Of a stretch of 41,691 nucleotides of DNA, positions 7,804 through 16,176 are shown one piece after another. This DNA is from Microbacterium yannicii (GTDB lineage: Bacteria > Actinomycetota > Actinomycetes > Actinomycetales > Microbacteriaceae), in contig NZ_JAMXMB010000015.1 in assembly GCF_024055635.1 (NCBI RefSeq), positions 1 to 41,691 of the forward strand, read 5' to 3'. The position numbers and the translations under genes were made by a program. Positions within the stretch are counted from its first letter, which is position 1, and each line of letters opens with the position of its first letter. The notes beneath the pieces are model-generated. The model was not told the DNA's origin. It did no database searches and saw nothing but the letters and a program-made list of their open reading frames with translations.

Positions 7804-8493
7804 TCAGCGGCCCTCGAGCGCGACGCGGTGCGCGGCGTACTTGCGTCGGCCGACCCAGCGCCAGGCGAGCCGGCCGGGCGCGGGCATGTGCTTGTGCAGC
7901 CACTCGTCGCCGCCGTCGGGCTGCGCGGCGAGGATCTCGCCCAGCTGCTGCCACATCTGGCCCTTGGGGATCGACTTGCGGCCGTGCTCGGAGAACCACT
8001 CGACCTCGGCCTCGGTGATGGTGTGCTCCATGACGGGCACGATGTTGGTCTCCTCGTCGGGGAGGTGCACCGCGATCGCCGCATTGACGCCGTCGAGGGC
8101 GGCCAGCACGGGCTCGGCATCCGCTGCGCTCGCCGAAGCGCGCCACGCCGGCAGTGCCCGGTCCATCGCGCTCAGGTGAACCAGCAGCTCGGCGTGCTGT
8201 GCCTTCATGCGCTCGACGTGCGCGGCGCAGGACGGCGCCCGTTCGTCGAGCGCCGGCCAGAGCCGTTCGTCCTCGCCCTCGTGGTGCGCGTGCAGTCCGA
8301 GCGACAGCGTCTCGAGCTGCGTCGCGACGACCGCTGCATGCAGGGTGTCGCCCGCGCGCACCCGTCTGACGAGATCGGGCGCCTCACCGAACCCGCGGCG
8401 GAAGAGGCGATGGATCTCCACCATCCCACTCGCGTCGCACGTCTTCGGGGCTTCGGGCAGCGCGCCGCTGGGCGGCAGGGGCGTAGCGGGCAT
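7804..8493 (-). CDS. Hemerythrin HHE-domain protein
   Basis: This four-helix-bundle protein (229 aa) probably binds a di-iron centre and senses or buffers oxygen, nitric oxide or iron. Candidate ligands are visible in MVEIHRLFRRGF, LGLHAHHEGEDERLWP, MKAQHAELLVHL and VHLPDEETNIVPVMEHT. The C-terminal 60 residues (GRKSIPKGQMWQQL onward) are outside the HHE bundle and resemble the tails of other actinobacterial members. The ATG at 8493 has GAGGAG five bases upstream. The gene is divergent from the MacB-type ATPase and convergent with the VOC gene. A weak hairpin (7778-7792) in the convergent gap may end both transcripts. Confidence 0.88.
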   Translation of the reverse strand: MPATPLPPSGALPEAPKTCDASGMVEIHRLFRRGFGEAPDLVRRVRAGDTLHAAVVATQLETLSLGLHAHHEGEDERLWPALDERAPSCAAHVERMKAQHAELLVHLSAMDRALPAWRASASAADAEPVLAALDGVNAAIAVHLPDEETNIVPVMEHTITEAEVEWFSEHGRKSIPKGQMWQQLGEILAAQPDGGDEWLHKHMPAPGRLAWRWVGRRKYAAHRVALEGR

Positions 8494-8621
8494 GGCGGCT
8501 CCTCGAGACGCGGGGTCGGGCTGGACGTGACGATAGTCCTGCGAGGCGGCGCAGGGAAGATCATCCGAGAGATGTACGCGGATGCCTCGTCCGGGCGACG
8601 CGGGCGACCCCTGGCCGTCCA

Positions 8622-8627
8622 TACCGT
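8622..8627 (+). promoter_or_regulatory. -10 element TACCGT for a leaderless ABC exporter transcript
   Basis: TACCGT ends seven bases before the ATG at 8635. A GGAGG lies only one base from that ATG, too close to work as a Shine-Dalgarno sequence, which favours leaderless initiation. No clear -35 box is seen. Confidence 0.4.
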
Positions 8628-8634
8628 CGGAGGC

Positions 8635-9453
8635 ATGGAACTTTCATCGACCGACCTGGGTCTCGCCGCCCGGGTGCAGCAGCTCAGCAAGACCTACGGC
8701 ACCGGCGAGAGCACGGTGCACGCACTGGACGGGGTGAGCGTCGGCATCCGCCGCGGCGAGTTCACCGCCATCATGGGCCCGTCCGGCTCGGGCAAGTCCA
8801 CGCTCATGCACATCATGGCGGGCCTGGACGCGCCCAGCTCGGGCCGTGCGTGGATCGGCGACACCGACATCACGGGCCTCTCGGACCTCGAGCTCACGAT
8901 CCTGCGCCGCCGTCGTGTCGGGTTCGTGTTCCAGGCGTTCAACCTGGTGCCCACGCTCGATGCCCTGAGCAACATCCTGTTGCCGTTCGATCTCGACGGG
9001 CGCCGGCCCACGGCGCTCGAGCGGTCGCGCATCGATGGGCTCGTCGACCGGCTGGGGCTCACGAGCCGCCTCGGCCACCGTCCGCATCAGCTGTCGGGCG
9101 GCCAGCAGCAGCGCGTCGCGATCGCCCGCGCCCTCGCGACGGCACCGGATCTGGTGTTCGCCGACGAGCCGACGGGCAACCTCGACTCGCGCTCGGGGCG
9201 CGAGGTGCTCGCCCTGCTCGCTGCCGCCACGCGGGAGCACGGCCAGTCGATCGCGATGGTCACCCACGATCCGGTCGCCGCGTCGCACGCCGACCGCGTG
9301 CTGTTCCTCGGTGACGGCCGCATCGTCGCCGACAAGCCGCGCCAGAGCGCGGAGGAGATCTCGGCCTACATGCTCGCGTCCGAGCTGACGGCGGGGGCGC
9401 CGGTCGGCGCCTCGTCGGGCATCGGTCACCCGGTCGCGGAGGTGCGCTCATGA
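8635..9453 (+). CDS. MacB/LolD-type ABC transporter ATP-binding protein
   Basis: This is the ATPase (272 aa) of a type VII (MacB-like) ABC system, partner of the FtsX-type membrane protein encoded next. It shows Walker A GPSGSGKST, Q-loop VFQAFNLVPTL, signature LSGGQQQRVAIARAL, Walker B LVFADEPTGNLDSRSG and switch histidine in MVTHD. The PTGNLDS sequence is typical of the LolD/MacB/FtsE group. The start at 8635 gives the normal N-terminus, whereas longer in-frame forms are arginine-rich. The stop overlaps the permease start (ATGA). Such pairs in actinobacteria export peptides or antimicrobials, or drive envelope remodelling. The substrate is unknown. Confidence 0.92.
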   Translation: MELSSTDLGLAARVQQLSKTYGTGESTVHALDGVSVGIRRGEFTAIMGPSGSGKSTLMHIMAGLDAPSSGRAWIGDTDITGLSDLELTILRRRRVGFVFQAFNLVPTLDALSNILLPFDLDGRRPTALERSRIDGLVDRLGLTSRLGHRPHQLSGGQQQRVAIARALATAPDLVFADEPTGNLDSRSGREVLALLAAATREHGQSIAMVTHDPVAASHADRVLFLGDGRIVADKPRQSAEEISAYMLASELTAGAPVGASSGIGHPVAEVRS

Positions 9454-10934
9454 GCACCGTGACAGAAGCCCCACGGATGCCGCGGCCCGCGGCACCCGTC
9501 ACCAGCTCGTCGAGCTCGAGTACGCCGCTCGCGTGGCTGCGCGAGCGCGGCATGGGCGCGAGCATCCTGGTGGCCGCCATCTCGAGCGCCTTCGGCGCGA
9601 TCCTGCTGAGCGCGACCGGCTTCATCGCCGCGGTGCTCCGCGCCGACCCGTACCTCGGGCTGAGCAGCATGCTGGCCATCGTGCTCGGGATCATGAGCTT
9701 CCTGCTCATCGGCGTCGCCGTCTATGTCGCCGCGATCGTCACGGCGAACACGTTCGCCACGGTCATCGCCGGGCGCACGCGGCGCATCGCGCTGCTGCGC
9801 CTCATCGGCGCCTCGGCGCGCTCGCAGCGATCGGAGGTCGCGCGGCAGGGTCTGGTCGTCGGCGTCATCGGCGCCGTGCTGGGACTCGTCGGCGGGACGC
9901 TGCTGTCGTGGGCGGGCGTCGTGCTGGCCACGTGGGCGCTGGGCATCGAGGGCGTCGACTACACGGTCGCGCAGGCGGTGCACGTCATCCCCGCGGTGGT
10001 CGTGGCGCTGACCACCTGGGTCGCCGCGTGGGCGGGCTCGCGTCGCGTGCTGACGGTGACGCCGCTGCAGGCGCTCGGCGGCTCGGTCGAGGCATCCCAC
10101 GACGCGCAGGTGCGCAAGGGCGGACGCAACGGCGTGGCGATCGCGCTGTTCGCGATCGGCGGCGCACTGCTCGCGGGCGGCATCGCGATCGGGCTGGTGT
10201 CGCCGCTCGGCGTGATCGTGGCGTTCTTCGGCGGCATCTTCTCGTTCACAGGACTGGCACTCGGCGCGACGCTCGTCATGCCGCCGATCCTGCGCCTGGT
10301 CGGCCGCCTGTTCGGCCGGTCGGCCACGGCGCGCCTGGCCGCCGAGAACGCGCTGCGGTACCCGGAGCGCTCGAGCCGCATGGCCATCGGCGTGGTCATG
10401 GGCGTCACGCTGGTCACCATGTTCGCCGTCGCCCTCGAGACGCAGAAGGCGGTGTTCGCGGCCTCCGCGGACGGACCGCTGCCCGCCGAGATGACGACGG
10501 CCATGGACACCTTCGCGGGCATCATGATGGGCCTGGTGGCGGTCTCGGCGGTCATCGCCGCGGTGGGCCTCGTGAACCTGCTGACCATCGGCGTCGTGCA
10601 GCGGCGGCGCGAGCTCGGACTGCTGCGCGCACTGGGTGTGTCGACGGGGCAGGTGCGCCGCCTGGTGCTTCTGGAGGCGGCCCACATCACCATCACGGCC
10701 ACGGTGACGGGCCTCGTGCTCGGCACCGTCTACGGGTGGGCCGGGGCGCAGTCGCTCCTCGGCGCGGTGCCGATGCCGCCCTCGTTCTCGGCGCCGACGC
10801 TCGTCGCCCCTGCTGTGCCGTGGCTTCCTGTCGCGATCATCGTGGTCGCGACGGCGGTGCTCACCCTCGTCGCCGCGGTGGTGCCGACACGGCTGGCGAC
10901 CCGGGTGGCTCCGGTCGAGGCGCTGGCGGACTGA
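9450..10934 (+). CDS. FtsX-domain ABC transporter permease
   Basis: This is the membrane partner (494 aa) of the preceding ATPase. About ten transmembrane segments form two FtsX-like halves, the second ending in LLRALGVSTGQVRRLVLLEA and the final VVPTRLATRVAPVEAL. The loops between helices are short, and the large extracytoplasmic MacB core domain is absent, so this is the compact actinobacterial form. The ATG at 9450 has GGAGG seven bases upstream. It probably works as an ATP-driven mechanotransducer or exporter with the 8635 gene. A possible weak hairpin (GAGAC 10933-10937 / GTCTC 10952-10956) lies after the stop, in the convergent gap with the MBL gene. Confidence 0.9.
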   Translation: MSTVTEAPRMPRPAAPVTSSSSSSTPLAWLRERGMGASILVAAISSAFGAILLSATGFIAAVLRADPYLGLSSMLAIVLGIMSFLLIGVAVYVAAIVTANTFATVIAGRTRRIALLRLIGASARSQRSEVARQGLVVGVIGAVLGLVGGTLLSWAGVVLATWALGIEGVDYTVAQAVHVIPAVVVALTTWVAAWAGSRRVLTVTPLQALGGSVEASHDAQVRKGGRNGVAIALFAIGGALLAGGIAIGLVSPLGVIVAFFGGIFSFTGLALGATLVMPPILRLVGRLFGRSATARLAAENALRYPERSSRMAIGVVMGVTLVTMFAVALETQKAVFAASADGPLPAEMTTAMDTFAGIMMGLVAVSAVIAAVGLVNLLTIGVVQRRRELGLLRALGVSTGQVRRLVLLEAAHITITATVTGLVLGTVYGWAGAQSLLGAVPMPPSFSAPTLVAPAVPWLPVAIIVVATAVLTLVAAVVPTRLATRVAPVEALAD

Positions 10935-10968
10935 GACCGCCGGATGCCCGAGTCTCTGCAGGGAACCG

Positions 10969-12327
10969 TCAGACCGACGGAGGGACGAGCCGGAACGGGC
11001 CCTTGCGCGCGTCCGCCACGACCTCGACGAAGTCTCCGCCCGTGGCGGTCTCGTCGGTCGAGTACACCTGGGCGACCCCGCGCAGCGCCGTGAGCAGCTG
11101 CTCCTGCGGAACGGCCGTTTCGCGCTCGCCGTGGACGTCCTGCCGGGTGGAGAGCAGCGCCGTCATCCGCGGTCGGGCGGCGGAGCGGGCCTTCCACAGG
11201 GCGTGCAGCGACCGCGGGGTGGCGTTGCGACTGCCGTGATGCCCCACCTTGTACAGGTCGACCCCCGCCAGCCGCGCGCGCAGCTTCGCGTCGCGGGGCA
11301 GCTGGTCGAGCGTGTGCTGCCAGTTCTCGATCTGCGCGTCGCCCGGGAAGAGCAGCGACAGACCGCCCACCTCGAGGAGCAGGATGACGCTCGTGTTGTT
11401 GAGCGCGTCGTCGAGGTCCCGCACCAGCCGGGCCGCGGAATGCGACCGCTGGTCGGCGAGCCGGTCGACCAGCCAGCGCACCGGGCCGGGCGGCAGGGTG
11501 ACGGGCGCCGGCGCGTCGGCTCCGAGCCCCGAGCCCGCGACGCGGAGCGAGGCGTCCAGTGCGGTGAGCCAGTACTCGGCGTCGTTCTCGCGCTGCTGCG
11601 CGACGCGCGAGTCCTGGTCGACGGTGGGCGGGCCGAGCACCGTCGCCTCGAGCCCCGGGATCACGTCGGCGATCCCCGCATCCATCCCGGCGTAGAGGTA
11701 GCGCCCGCGACCGTCGCGCGAGAGCTCGTCCAGCAGTGCGACGGCATCCGCGTTCTTGAGCTGGTCCTCGACCGCGGCGCGGATGTCGTCGTCGAGGCCG
11801 ACGAGCTCACTCAGGCGGGCGACATGCTCCTGTGCCTGCGCGATGAGAGCGGCGTACCTGACGGATGCCGCGCTGATCGGCCCGGTCCTGCCGTCCCGCG
11901 CCGGCCCATCGACCCCCTCGGCGCCACCGGCTCCGGTCAGTCCCGGCCGGTCATCCGGCCCGTCGGCGGTCGCCGACAGCTCCGGGTCCTCCGTCCATGA
12001 CCGCAGCACGAGCTTCGGCGCGAGCCTCTTCATGATGGCGCCGGCGGCGGCGACTTCGAAGCCGCGCAGATGGTCGCGGTGCCGATGCGTCACCACGAGC
12101 ACGTCCAGCTGCCCGCCGGTGTGCGTCTCGATGAGCGCGGCCACATCGGCCATCCGCCCGCGCGCCATCCCCTCGCGTGGCGAGTGGCTGGTCCCGAAGT
12201 CGATGAGCAGGTGCCGCTCGGCGCGGCCGTCGGCGAGGGGAGCGTCGTACTCGACCGAGACCAGGAAGCAGTCGCCGAAGCCCACCTGGTACATGCGGAC
12301 GCGGACACGGATCGGAGTGCTCACCAT
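10969..12327 (-). CDS. ComEC/Rec2-like metallo-beta-lactamase-fold hydrolase (soluble)
   Basis: This is a stand-alone MBL-fold hydrolase of 452 aa without membrane segments. The metal motif is HRHRDH at 81-86 (preceded by VVT), a further ligand lies in FPGDAQ (about 328-332), and the late ComEC-type motif KVGHHGS is at about 360-366. ComEC-type MBL domains act on DNA, and others act on phosphodiesters, so a nuclease or phosphodiesterase is the reasonable guess. A poorly conserved insert (about 115-150, glycine- and aspartate-rich) and a helical region (150-210) separate the first metal motif from the rest. The gene overlaps the end of the upstream metalloprotease gene by seven bases. The start may be ATG 12327 or GTG 12324. 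The two products probably work together, but how is unknown. Confidence 0.82.
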   Translation of the reverse strand: MVSTPIRVRVRMYQVGFGDCFLVSVEYDAPLADGRAERHLLIDFGTSHSPREGMARGRMADVAALIETHTGGQLDVLVVTHRHRDHLRGFEVAAAGAIMKRLAPKLVLRSWTEDPELSATADGPDDRPGLTGAGGAEGVDGPARDGRTGPISAASVRYAALIAQAQEHVARLSELVGLDDDIRAAVEDQLKNADAVALLDELSRDGRGRYLYAGMDAGIADVIPGLEATVLGPPTVDQDSRVAQQRENDAEYWLTALDASLRVAGSGLGADAPAPVTLPPGPVRWLVDRLADQRSHSAARLVRDLDDALNNTSVILLLEVGGLSLLFPGDAQIENWQHTLDQLPRDAKLRARLAGVDLYKVGHHGSRNATPRSLHALWKARSAARPRMTALLSTRQDVHGERETAVPQEQLLTALRGVAQVYSTDETATGGDFVEVVADARKGPFRLVPPSV

Positions 12328-14060
12328 GCCTCCCCCGAGCTCAGGTCGCTGCTGTGCAGCCGGGCGAACGCCTGTCCGCGAGCCGTCCCCTCGGAGAACC
12401 CCAGACGCTGCTGCGCATCACGGCGGCCCGTCTTCGCGAGGTAGTCGAGACGGCGCAGCTGGCGGTCCCAGTCGGTGAGCGGCTTGAAGATGTGCAGCTT
12501 CAGCCGTCCGAACTGGTCGAAGACGAGGGTGCCGCCACCGAACAGCTGCACCGACGTCCCGGGATCGACACCGGACGGCAGCTCCAGTCCCGACTCGTCG
12601 GTGAACTCGCGGGCGGTCATGTTCACCATCTGCAGGTACGTCGCCACCGACTCGGGAACCACGAGGCCGTCCGGTCCGATCCGCTGCGTCGGCAGTACCG
12701 ACTCGATGACGGTGTAGTAGTTCGTGGGGATGTCGAGCCCCCGGGCGTTCAGCCACAGAAAACGGAACACCTCGTCACGGTCGCTGCGGAGCCCCGCGAA
12801 GTTGATTCCCAGGTAGTGCGGCGGGGGCTGGGCGGTGAGCACATCGGTGACCCGGTTCTGGGGGAGCCGAATCCCGGCGGCCTCGAACCGCTCGATGAGC
12901 AGGTCGCGATAGCCGAGGTCGTCATCGGGCACCACCTCGGCGTCGGCGAGGAGCACGGCGTTGAGCAGGTCACCGTAGTCGAACTCGACGGGCGGCAGGT
13001 AGTCGAGTCCGCGAATGAGCATGGTGAGCAGCTGGGATGCCGCCCTCGCCCCCTCCTCGGCGGCCCGGGCGCGGTCGACCGTGACGCCGCGGCCGTCACC
13101 GTCCGACGCGTTCGGTCGGGAGAGGAGCGGCTGCAGCCGCTTCCACCAGATCTCGACCAGCAGTTCGAACGTCACTGCCACAAGCACTTCGCCGCGCCGA
13201 TGCGGCTCGTCGAACTCGGGCTTCTTGGCCCAGTCCGCGGGCGGCGGCTTCCTCGCCGACTCGCGCAACGCCCCGCGTCCCTGTGTGAGCACGCCGCCGA
13301 TCTGCTCGGCGACCTTTGCGAGGACGTTCTGACGCAGCGCCGCGGGCTCGACGCGCGCGCGTTTGATGCGCCCGTTCTTGTCCGCCTGCCCGAGCGCCCG
13401 CTCGATGACCGGACGCATCGAGAACACCGACAGCAGTGCGACGATGTCGGCGAAGCCCTCGTGGAAGGCGGCCTGATCGGGAAGGGCCGGCTCGAGGTAG
13501 CGCCGCCGGAGTCCGTCCAGCACCGCGTGCGTCGTCTCGTGCACGACGACGTCGTGGCTCAGGCACGTGTAGACGGCCTCGCGGTCGGCATCGGCCGGCA
13601 CGTAGCCGAACAGCAGGGCTCCGTCTTCGCGCGAGTAGTAGGCGTTCGCCTCGGCGAACGCATGGGGAACGAGGGCGAGCTGGTGGTTGGCGAAGCCCCA
13701 GGGCAGCCGGCGCCCGAGAGCCGTCTCGAACGCCGCGAGCGTTCGCGCGGCCGTGCCGTAGACCTGCTGCGCGTGGAACGCCCGTTCTCTCTTCAGCTGC
13801 GCGTCCGAGGCATCCGCGAACGGGTCCTCGCTGGGGATCGCGGGGTGCTTGTAGTAGCTGCCGGTCGCGGTGTCGTAGTCCACCACGTGCAGTCGGGCGC
13901 CTCGGGGACCCACCTCGGTGCGTGACCACGGCACCCTCACGTGTGCGGTCAGGATCTGCTGGTCCTCGCCGAGCACGCTGGGATCCTGTGCGATCAGCCG
14001 CAGCGTCATGTGGGTGCGCGGCTGACCGACGTCGTTGGCGAAATCGATGCCGTCGGACAT
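12321..14060 (-). CDS. Cytosolic thermolysin-like (gluzincin) zinc metalloprotease
   Basis: This protein (579 aa) has no signal peptide. The zinc motif HETTH lies at 174-178, and the third ligand is most likely E201 in HEGFADI, 22 residues further on. This matches thermolysin's HELTH...NEAISD arrangement with a slightly longer spacer. Surrounding sequence (YTCLSHDVVVHETTHAVLDG) fits the active-site helix of M4-like peptidases. The C-terminal 350 residues are not recognisable to me; they could be a substrate-recognition or regulatory region. M4 peptidases are normally secreted with a propeptide, and neither feature is present here. The ATG at 14060 follows GGGGGT. The next gene (MBL hydrolase) overlaps by seven bases. 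The role is unknown; a regulated intracellular protease in a conflict or stress pathway is an inference. Confidence 0.8.
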   Translation of the reverse strand: MSDGIDFANDVGQPRTHMTLRLIAQDPSVLGEDQQILTAHVRVPWSRTEVGPRGARLHVVDYDTATGSYYKHPAIPSEDPFADASDAQLKRERAFHAQQVYGTAARTLAAFETALGRRLPWGFANHQLALVPHAFAEANAYYSREDGALLFGYVPADADREAVYTCLSHDVVVHETTHAVLDGLRRRYLEPALPDQAAFHEGFADIVALLSVFSMRPVIERALGQADKNGRIKRARVEPAALRQNVLAKVAEQIGGVLTQGRGALRESARKPPPADWAKKPEFDEPHRRGEVLVAVTFELLVEIWWKRLQPLLSRPNASDGDGRGVTVDRARAAEEGARAASQLLTMLIRGLDYLPPVEFDYGDLLNAVLLADAEVVPDDDLGYRDLLIERFEAAGIRLPQNRVTDVLTAQPPPHYLGINFAGLRSDRDEVFRFLWLNARGLDIPTNYYTVIESVLPTQRIGPDGLVVPESVATYLQMVNMTAREFTDESGLELPSGVDPGTSVQLFGGGTLVFDQFGRLKLHIFKPLTDWDRQLRRLDYLAKTGRRDAQQRLGFSEGTARGQAFARLHSSDLSSGEAW

Positions 14061-14234
14061 GTCGGACCCCCAGCGTGGCTCGGGCGGGCGCCCGAGGCAT
14101 CCGTCCCGTTGTTGATGAGGATGCTCCTGCCCAGGTGATACCGATAGGGGTCGGGCTCGCCACCTGCACCTGCTGCCGGCATCCGTCCGTCAATGGGGGT
14201 GCGTGCACCTCTGCGCCGGGTGCAGGCTGGCGTC
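14061..14234. other. Divergent intergenic region between metalloprotease and FMN reductase genes
   Basis: These 174 bases must hold promoters for both directions. I see no convincing -35/-10 pair. CAGGCT (14223-14228) ends six bases before the FMN reductase ATG and may be a weak -10 for a leaderless transcript. GGCATCCG copies lie at 14096 and 14180. A short open frame across this region (14006-14248, minus) has no recognisable features. Confidence 0.4.
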
Positions 14235-14828
14235 ATGCAGATCGACATCGTGGAGCACGAACCGCCTTACCGCGTCGGCGTCATCGTCGGCAGCCTGTCG
14301 CGCGAGTCCATCAACCGGCGCCTGGCCACGGCGCTGCAGCGGCTCGCCCCGCCCGAGCTCGAGTTCTTCGAGATCCGCTACGGCGACCTGCCGCTGTACA
14401 ACCGCGACCTCGACGCGGACTATCCGCAGGTCGCGCTCGACTTCAAGGCGGCGGTGCGCTCGGCCGACGCGCTGCTGTTCGTGACGCCCGAGTACAACCG
14501 CTCCCTGCCGGGTCCCCTGAAGAACGCGATCGACTGGGGGAGCCGCCCGTGGGGCCAGAACGCGTGGTCCGACAAGCCGACCGCGGTCATCGGCGCCTCG
14601 GCGGGCCAGATCGGCACTGCGGTCGGCCAGCAGTCGCTGCGCAGCACGCTGAGCTTCCTCAACGCGCGGCAGATGACCACGCCCGAGGCGTACATCCACT
14701 TCACGCCCGGCCTCATCGAAGCGGACGGCGAGGTCACCGTCGCGGCGACCGAGGAGTTCCTGCGCACGTTCATGGTGAGGTTCCTCGAATACACCGCGCG
14801 GGTGCTCACCGTGATTCCGCAGGCCTGA
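14235..14828 (+). CDS. NADPH-dependent FMN reductase family protein
   Basis: This flavodoxin-like oxidoreductase (197 aa) probably reduces FMN, quinones, azo compounds or chromate with NAD(P)H. The FMN phosphate loop GSLSRESINRRLA lies near residues 17-29, and the isoalloxazine-binding motif PEYNRSLPGPLKNAIDW near 88-104. Both are hallmarks of the YieF/ArsH-like group. The ATG at 14235 gives a seven-residue pre-strand before the first beta strand. An upstream ATG at 14193 would add 14 less likely residues. It has no obvious functional partner among its neighbours. The short inverted repeat after the stop (14828-14841) is too tight a palindrome to be a clear terminator. Confidence 0.9.
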   Translation: MQIDIVEHEPPYRVGVIVGSLSRESINRRLATALQRLAPPELEFFEIRYGDLPLYNRDLDADYPQVALDFKAAVRSADALLFVTPEYNRSLPGPLKNAIDWGSRPWGQNAWSDKPTAVIGASAGQIGTAVGQQSLRSTLSFLNARQMTTPEAYIHFTPGLIEADGEVTVAATEEFLRTFMVRFLEYTARVLTVIPQA

Positions 14829-14856
14829 TCGCGAGCGATCGCGCGGACACCGCCGT

Positions 14857-15363
14857 TCAGGCGTCGGCGGGCTCGGGGTCGTGCGCCCAGCCGGGGGCGA
14901 GGGCCTTCACGCGGGCCGCACGCCACTGCCACACGCCCCACAGCACCGGCCACAGCAGCGGCGCGGTCGGACCGCCGATGACCAGACGGTCCCGCCACAG
15001 CGTCCTGCCGGGCTGTCCGGGTGCCGGCGAGACGGCCATCTGGTGATCCCACACGTCGAGGCTCGCGAGCGGTCCCGTCAGCGGGATGCCGCTGTCGCGG
15101 AAGACCCGCACGCGTCCGCCGGGCTCGGCGACGGATCGCTCGCTGACATGGATCAACTGCCGCCCCATGGGCACCGAGCCGAACGCCGACAGCTGCACCG
15201 GAACGTCGTCGCCGGGCGTCCACGCCGTCGGCAGCCCGCTGGGCACGAGCGGCGCCAGATCCATCACCGGACCGTAGAGCTCGGCCACGGCGCGCGGCGA
15301 GTGCAGGGCCCGCCAGGCCGCGTCGGGGTCGCAGTCGATCACGAACTTCAGCAGGATCCGCAT
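14857..15363 (-). CDS. SRPBCC/START-like fold protein of unknown function
   Basis: This protein of 168 aa has the start of a polyketide-cyclase/START fold (LLKFVIDCDPDAAWRALHSP, first strand and helix). A run of beta strands leads to the C-terminal helix (LLWPVLWGVWQWRAARVKAL). Such proteins bind hydrophobic ligands. No catalytic residue can be assigned. The ATG at 15363 follows GGAGC. The gene is divergent from the ComB-like gene and convergent with the FMN reductase. Confidence 0.75.
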   Translation of the reverse strand: MRILLKFVIDCDPDAAWRALHSPRAVAELYGPVMDLAPLVPSGLPTAWTPGDDVPVQLSAFGSVPMGRQLIHVSERSVAEPGGRVRVFRDSGIPLTGPLASLDVWDHQMAVSPAPGQPGRTLWRDRLVIGGPTAPLLWPVLWGVWQWRAARVKALAPGWAHDPEPADA

Positions 15364-15432
15364 GCTCCAGTGTCGCACCCGCCCCTCCGCGTGGGGCCGG
15401 GCTCGACGGCGTCGATTCCGGATGCCGCCGCC

Positions 15433-15438
15433 TACGCT
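15433..15438 (+). promoter_or_regulatory. -10 element TACGCT for a leaderless ComB-like gene
   Basis: TACGCT is followed by six bases and then the ATG at 15445, without a Shine-Dalgarno sequence. The spacing is the same as at the histidine kinase and spermidine-synthase-like genes. Confidence 0.45.
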
Positions 15439-15444
15439 GGACGG

Positions 15445-16086
15445 ATGCCCGAGAGTCCTTTCGACCAGCGTCGCTACCAGGTCCGCCACGACTGGAGCGT
15501 CGAGGGCCTCCGCCGCCTCGCCCCTGCGGACGTCGTCGTGGTCGTCGATGTGCTGCGGTTCTCGACGACGGTGACGGATGCCGTCGCCCGCGGCGAACGC
15601 GTGCCGCTCGACGCCGCCGCGCACGCCGTGTCGCTCAACGGCGCCGCGGTCGCGAAGGCTGCGGGGGAGACCGAGGCAATCGTCTTGCTGGGGAGCCTGC
15701 GCAACGCGTCGGCGGTGGCGAGGACCGTGCTCGACATCCAGCGCCGGCGGGGCGAGCGGACGAGCATCGCCGTGATCGCCGCCGGCGAGCTGGCCGGCCG
15801 CGAGCCCGGCGCCCCCCTGCGGTTCGCCGTCGAGGATCAGCTCGGCGCCGGCGCGATCGTCGACGCCCTCGGCGCGCTCGGCATCGACCACACCTCGCCC
15901 GAGTCCGCCGCCGCGTGCGAGGCGTTCCGCGGCCTGCGGGGCGCTGTGCGCCACCTGCTCACCGCCAGCGGCTCGGGCCAGGAGCTGCTGGATCGCGACT
16001 CGCGCGACGAGGTGCTCGCCGCCGCCGCGGTGGACGCGGCATCCGTCGTCTCCGTGCTGCGCGACGGCTCGTTCGTCGCCTACTGA
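15445..16086 (+). CDS. 2-phosphosulfolactate phosphatase (ComB) family protein
   Basis: This protein of 213 aa resembles ComB, a magnesium-dependent acid phosphatase first known from coenzyme M synthesis. Visible family features are VVVVVDVLRFSTTVTDAV near the N-terminus, LLGSLRNASAVAR in the middle, a VIAAGELAG segment and FAVEDQLGAGAIVDAL. Actinobacteria do not make coenzyme M by this route, so the true substrate here is probably a different phospho-compound and cannot be named. The ATG at 15445 is fixed by the -10 box six bases upstream. The gene is convergent with the SprT-like gene. Confidence 0.85.
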   Translation: MPESPFDQRRYQVRHDWSVEGLRRLAPADVVVVVDVLRFSTTVTDAVARGERVPLDAAAHAVSLNGAAVAKAAGETEAIVLLGSLRNASAVARTVLDIQRRRGERTSIAVIAAGELAGREPGAPLRFAVEDQLGAGAIVDALGALGIDHTSPESAAACEAFRGLRGAVRHLLTASGSGQELLDRDSRDEVLAAAAVDAASVVSVLRDGSFVAY

Positions 16087-16101
16087 CGCGCTTCGTCTCG
16101 A

Positions 16102-16153
16102 TCGTTCCTCGCTCGCTCAGCGACCGGGGCAGAGTCCGGTCGTTCCTCGCTCG
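16102..16153. repeat. Direct 14-bp repeats flanking a hairpin in a convergent gap
   Basis: TCGTTCCTCGCTCG occurs at 16102-16115 and 16140-16153. Between them CGACCGG (16121-16127) pairs with CCGGTCG (16136-16142) over an eight-base loop. The element sits between the convergent ComB-like and SprT-like genes and may serve as a two-way terminator. The sequence GCTCAGCGACCGG recurs at 3-15 at the left edge, so it belongs to a dispersed repeat family. Confidence 0.65.
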
Positions 16154-16176
16154 CCCCGTCGCCGAGCAGACGCCGG

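Noticed and set aside
10933..10956. Terminator hairpin GAGAC/GTCTC after the FtsX-type permease
   Set aside because: A five-base stem with a 14-base loop is too weak to call.
14006..14248. Possible 80-aa minus-strand gene between metalloprotease and FMN reductase
   Set aside because: It overlaps both neighbouring genes, has no ribosome binding site and no recognisable features.
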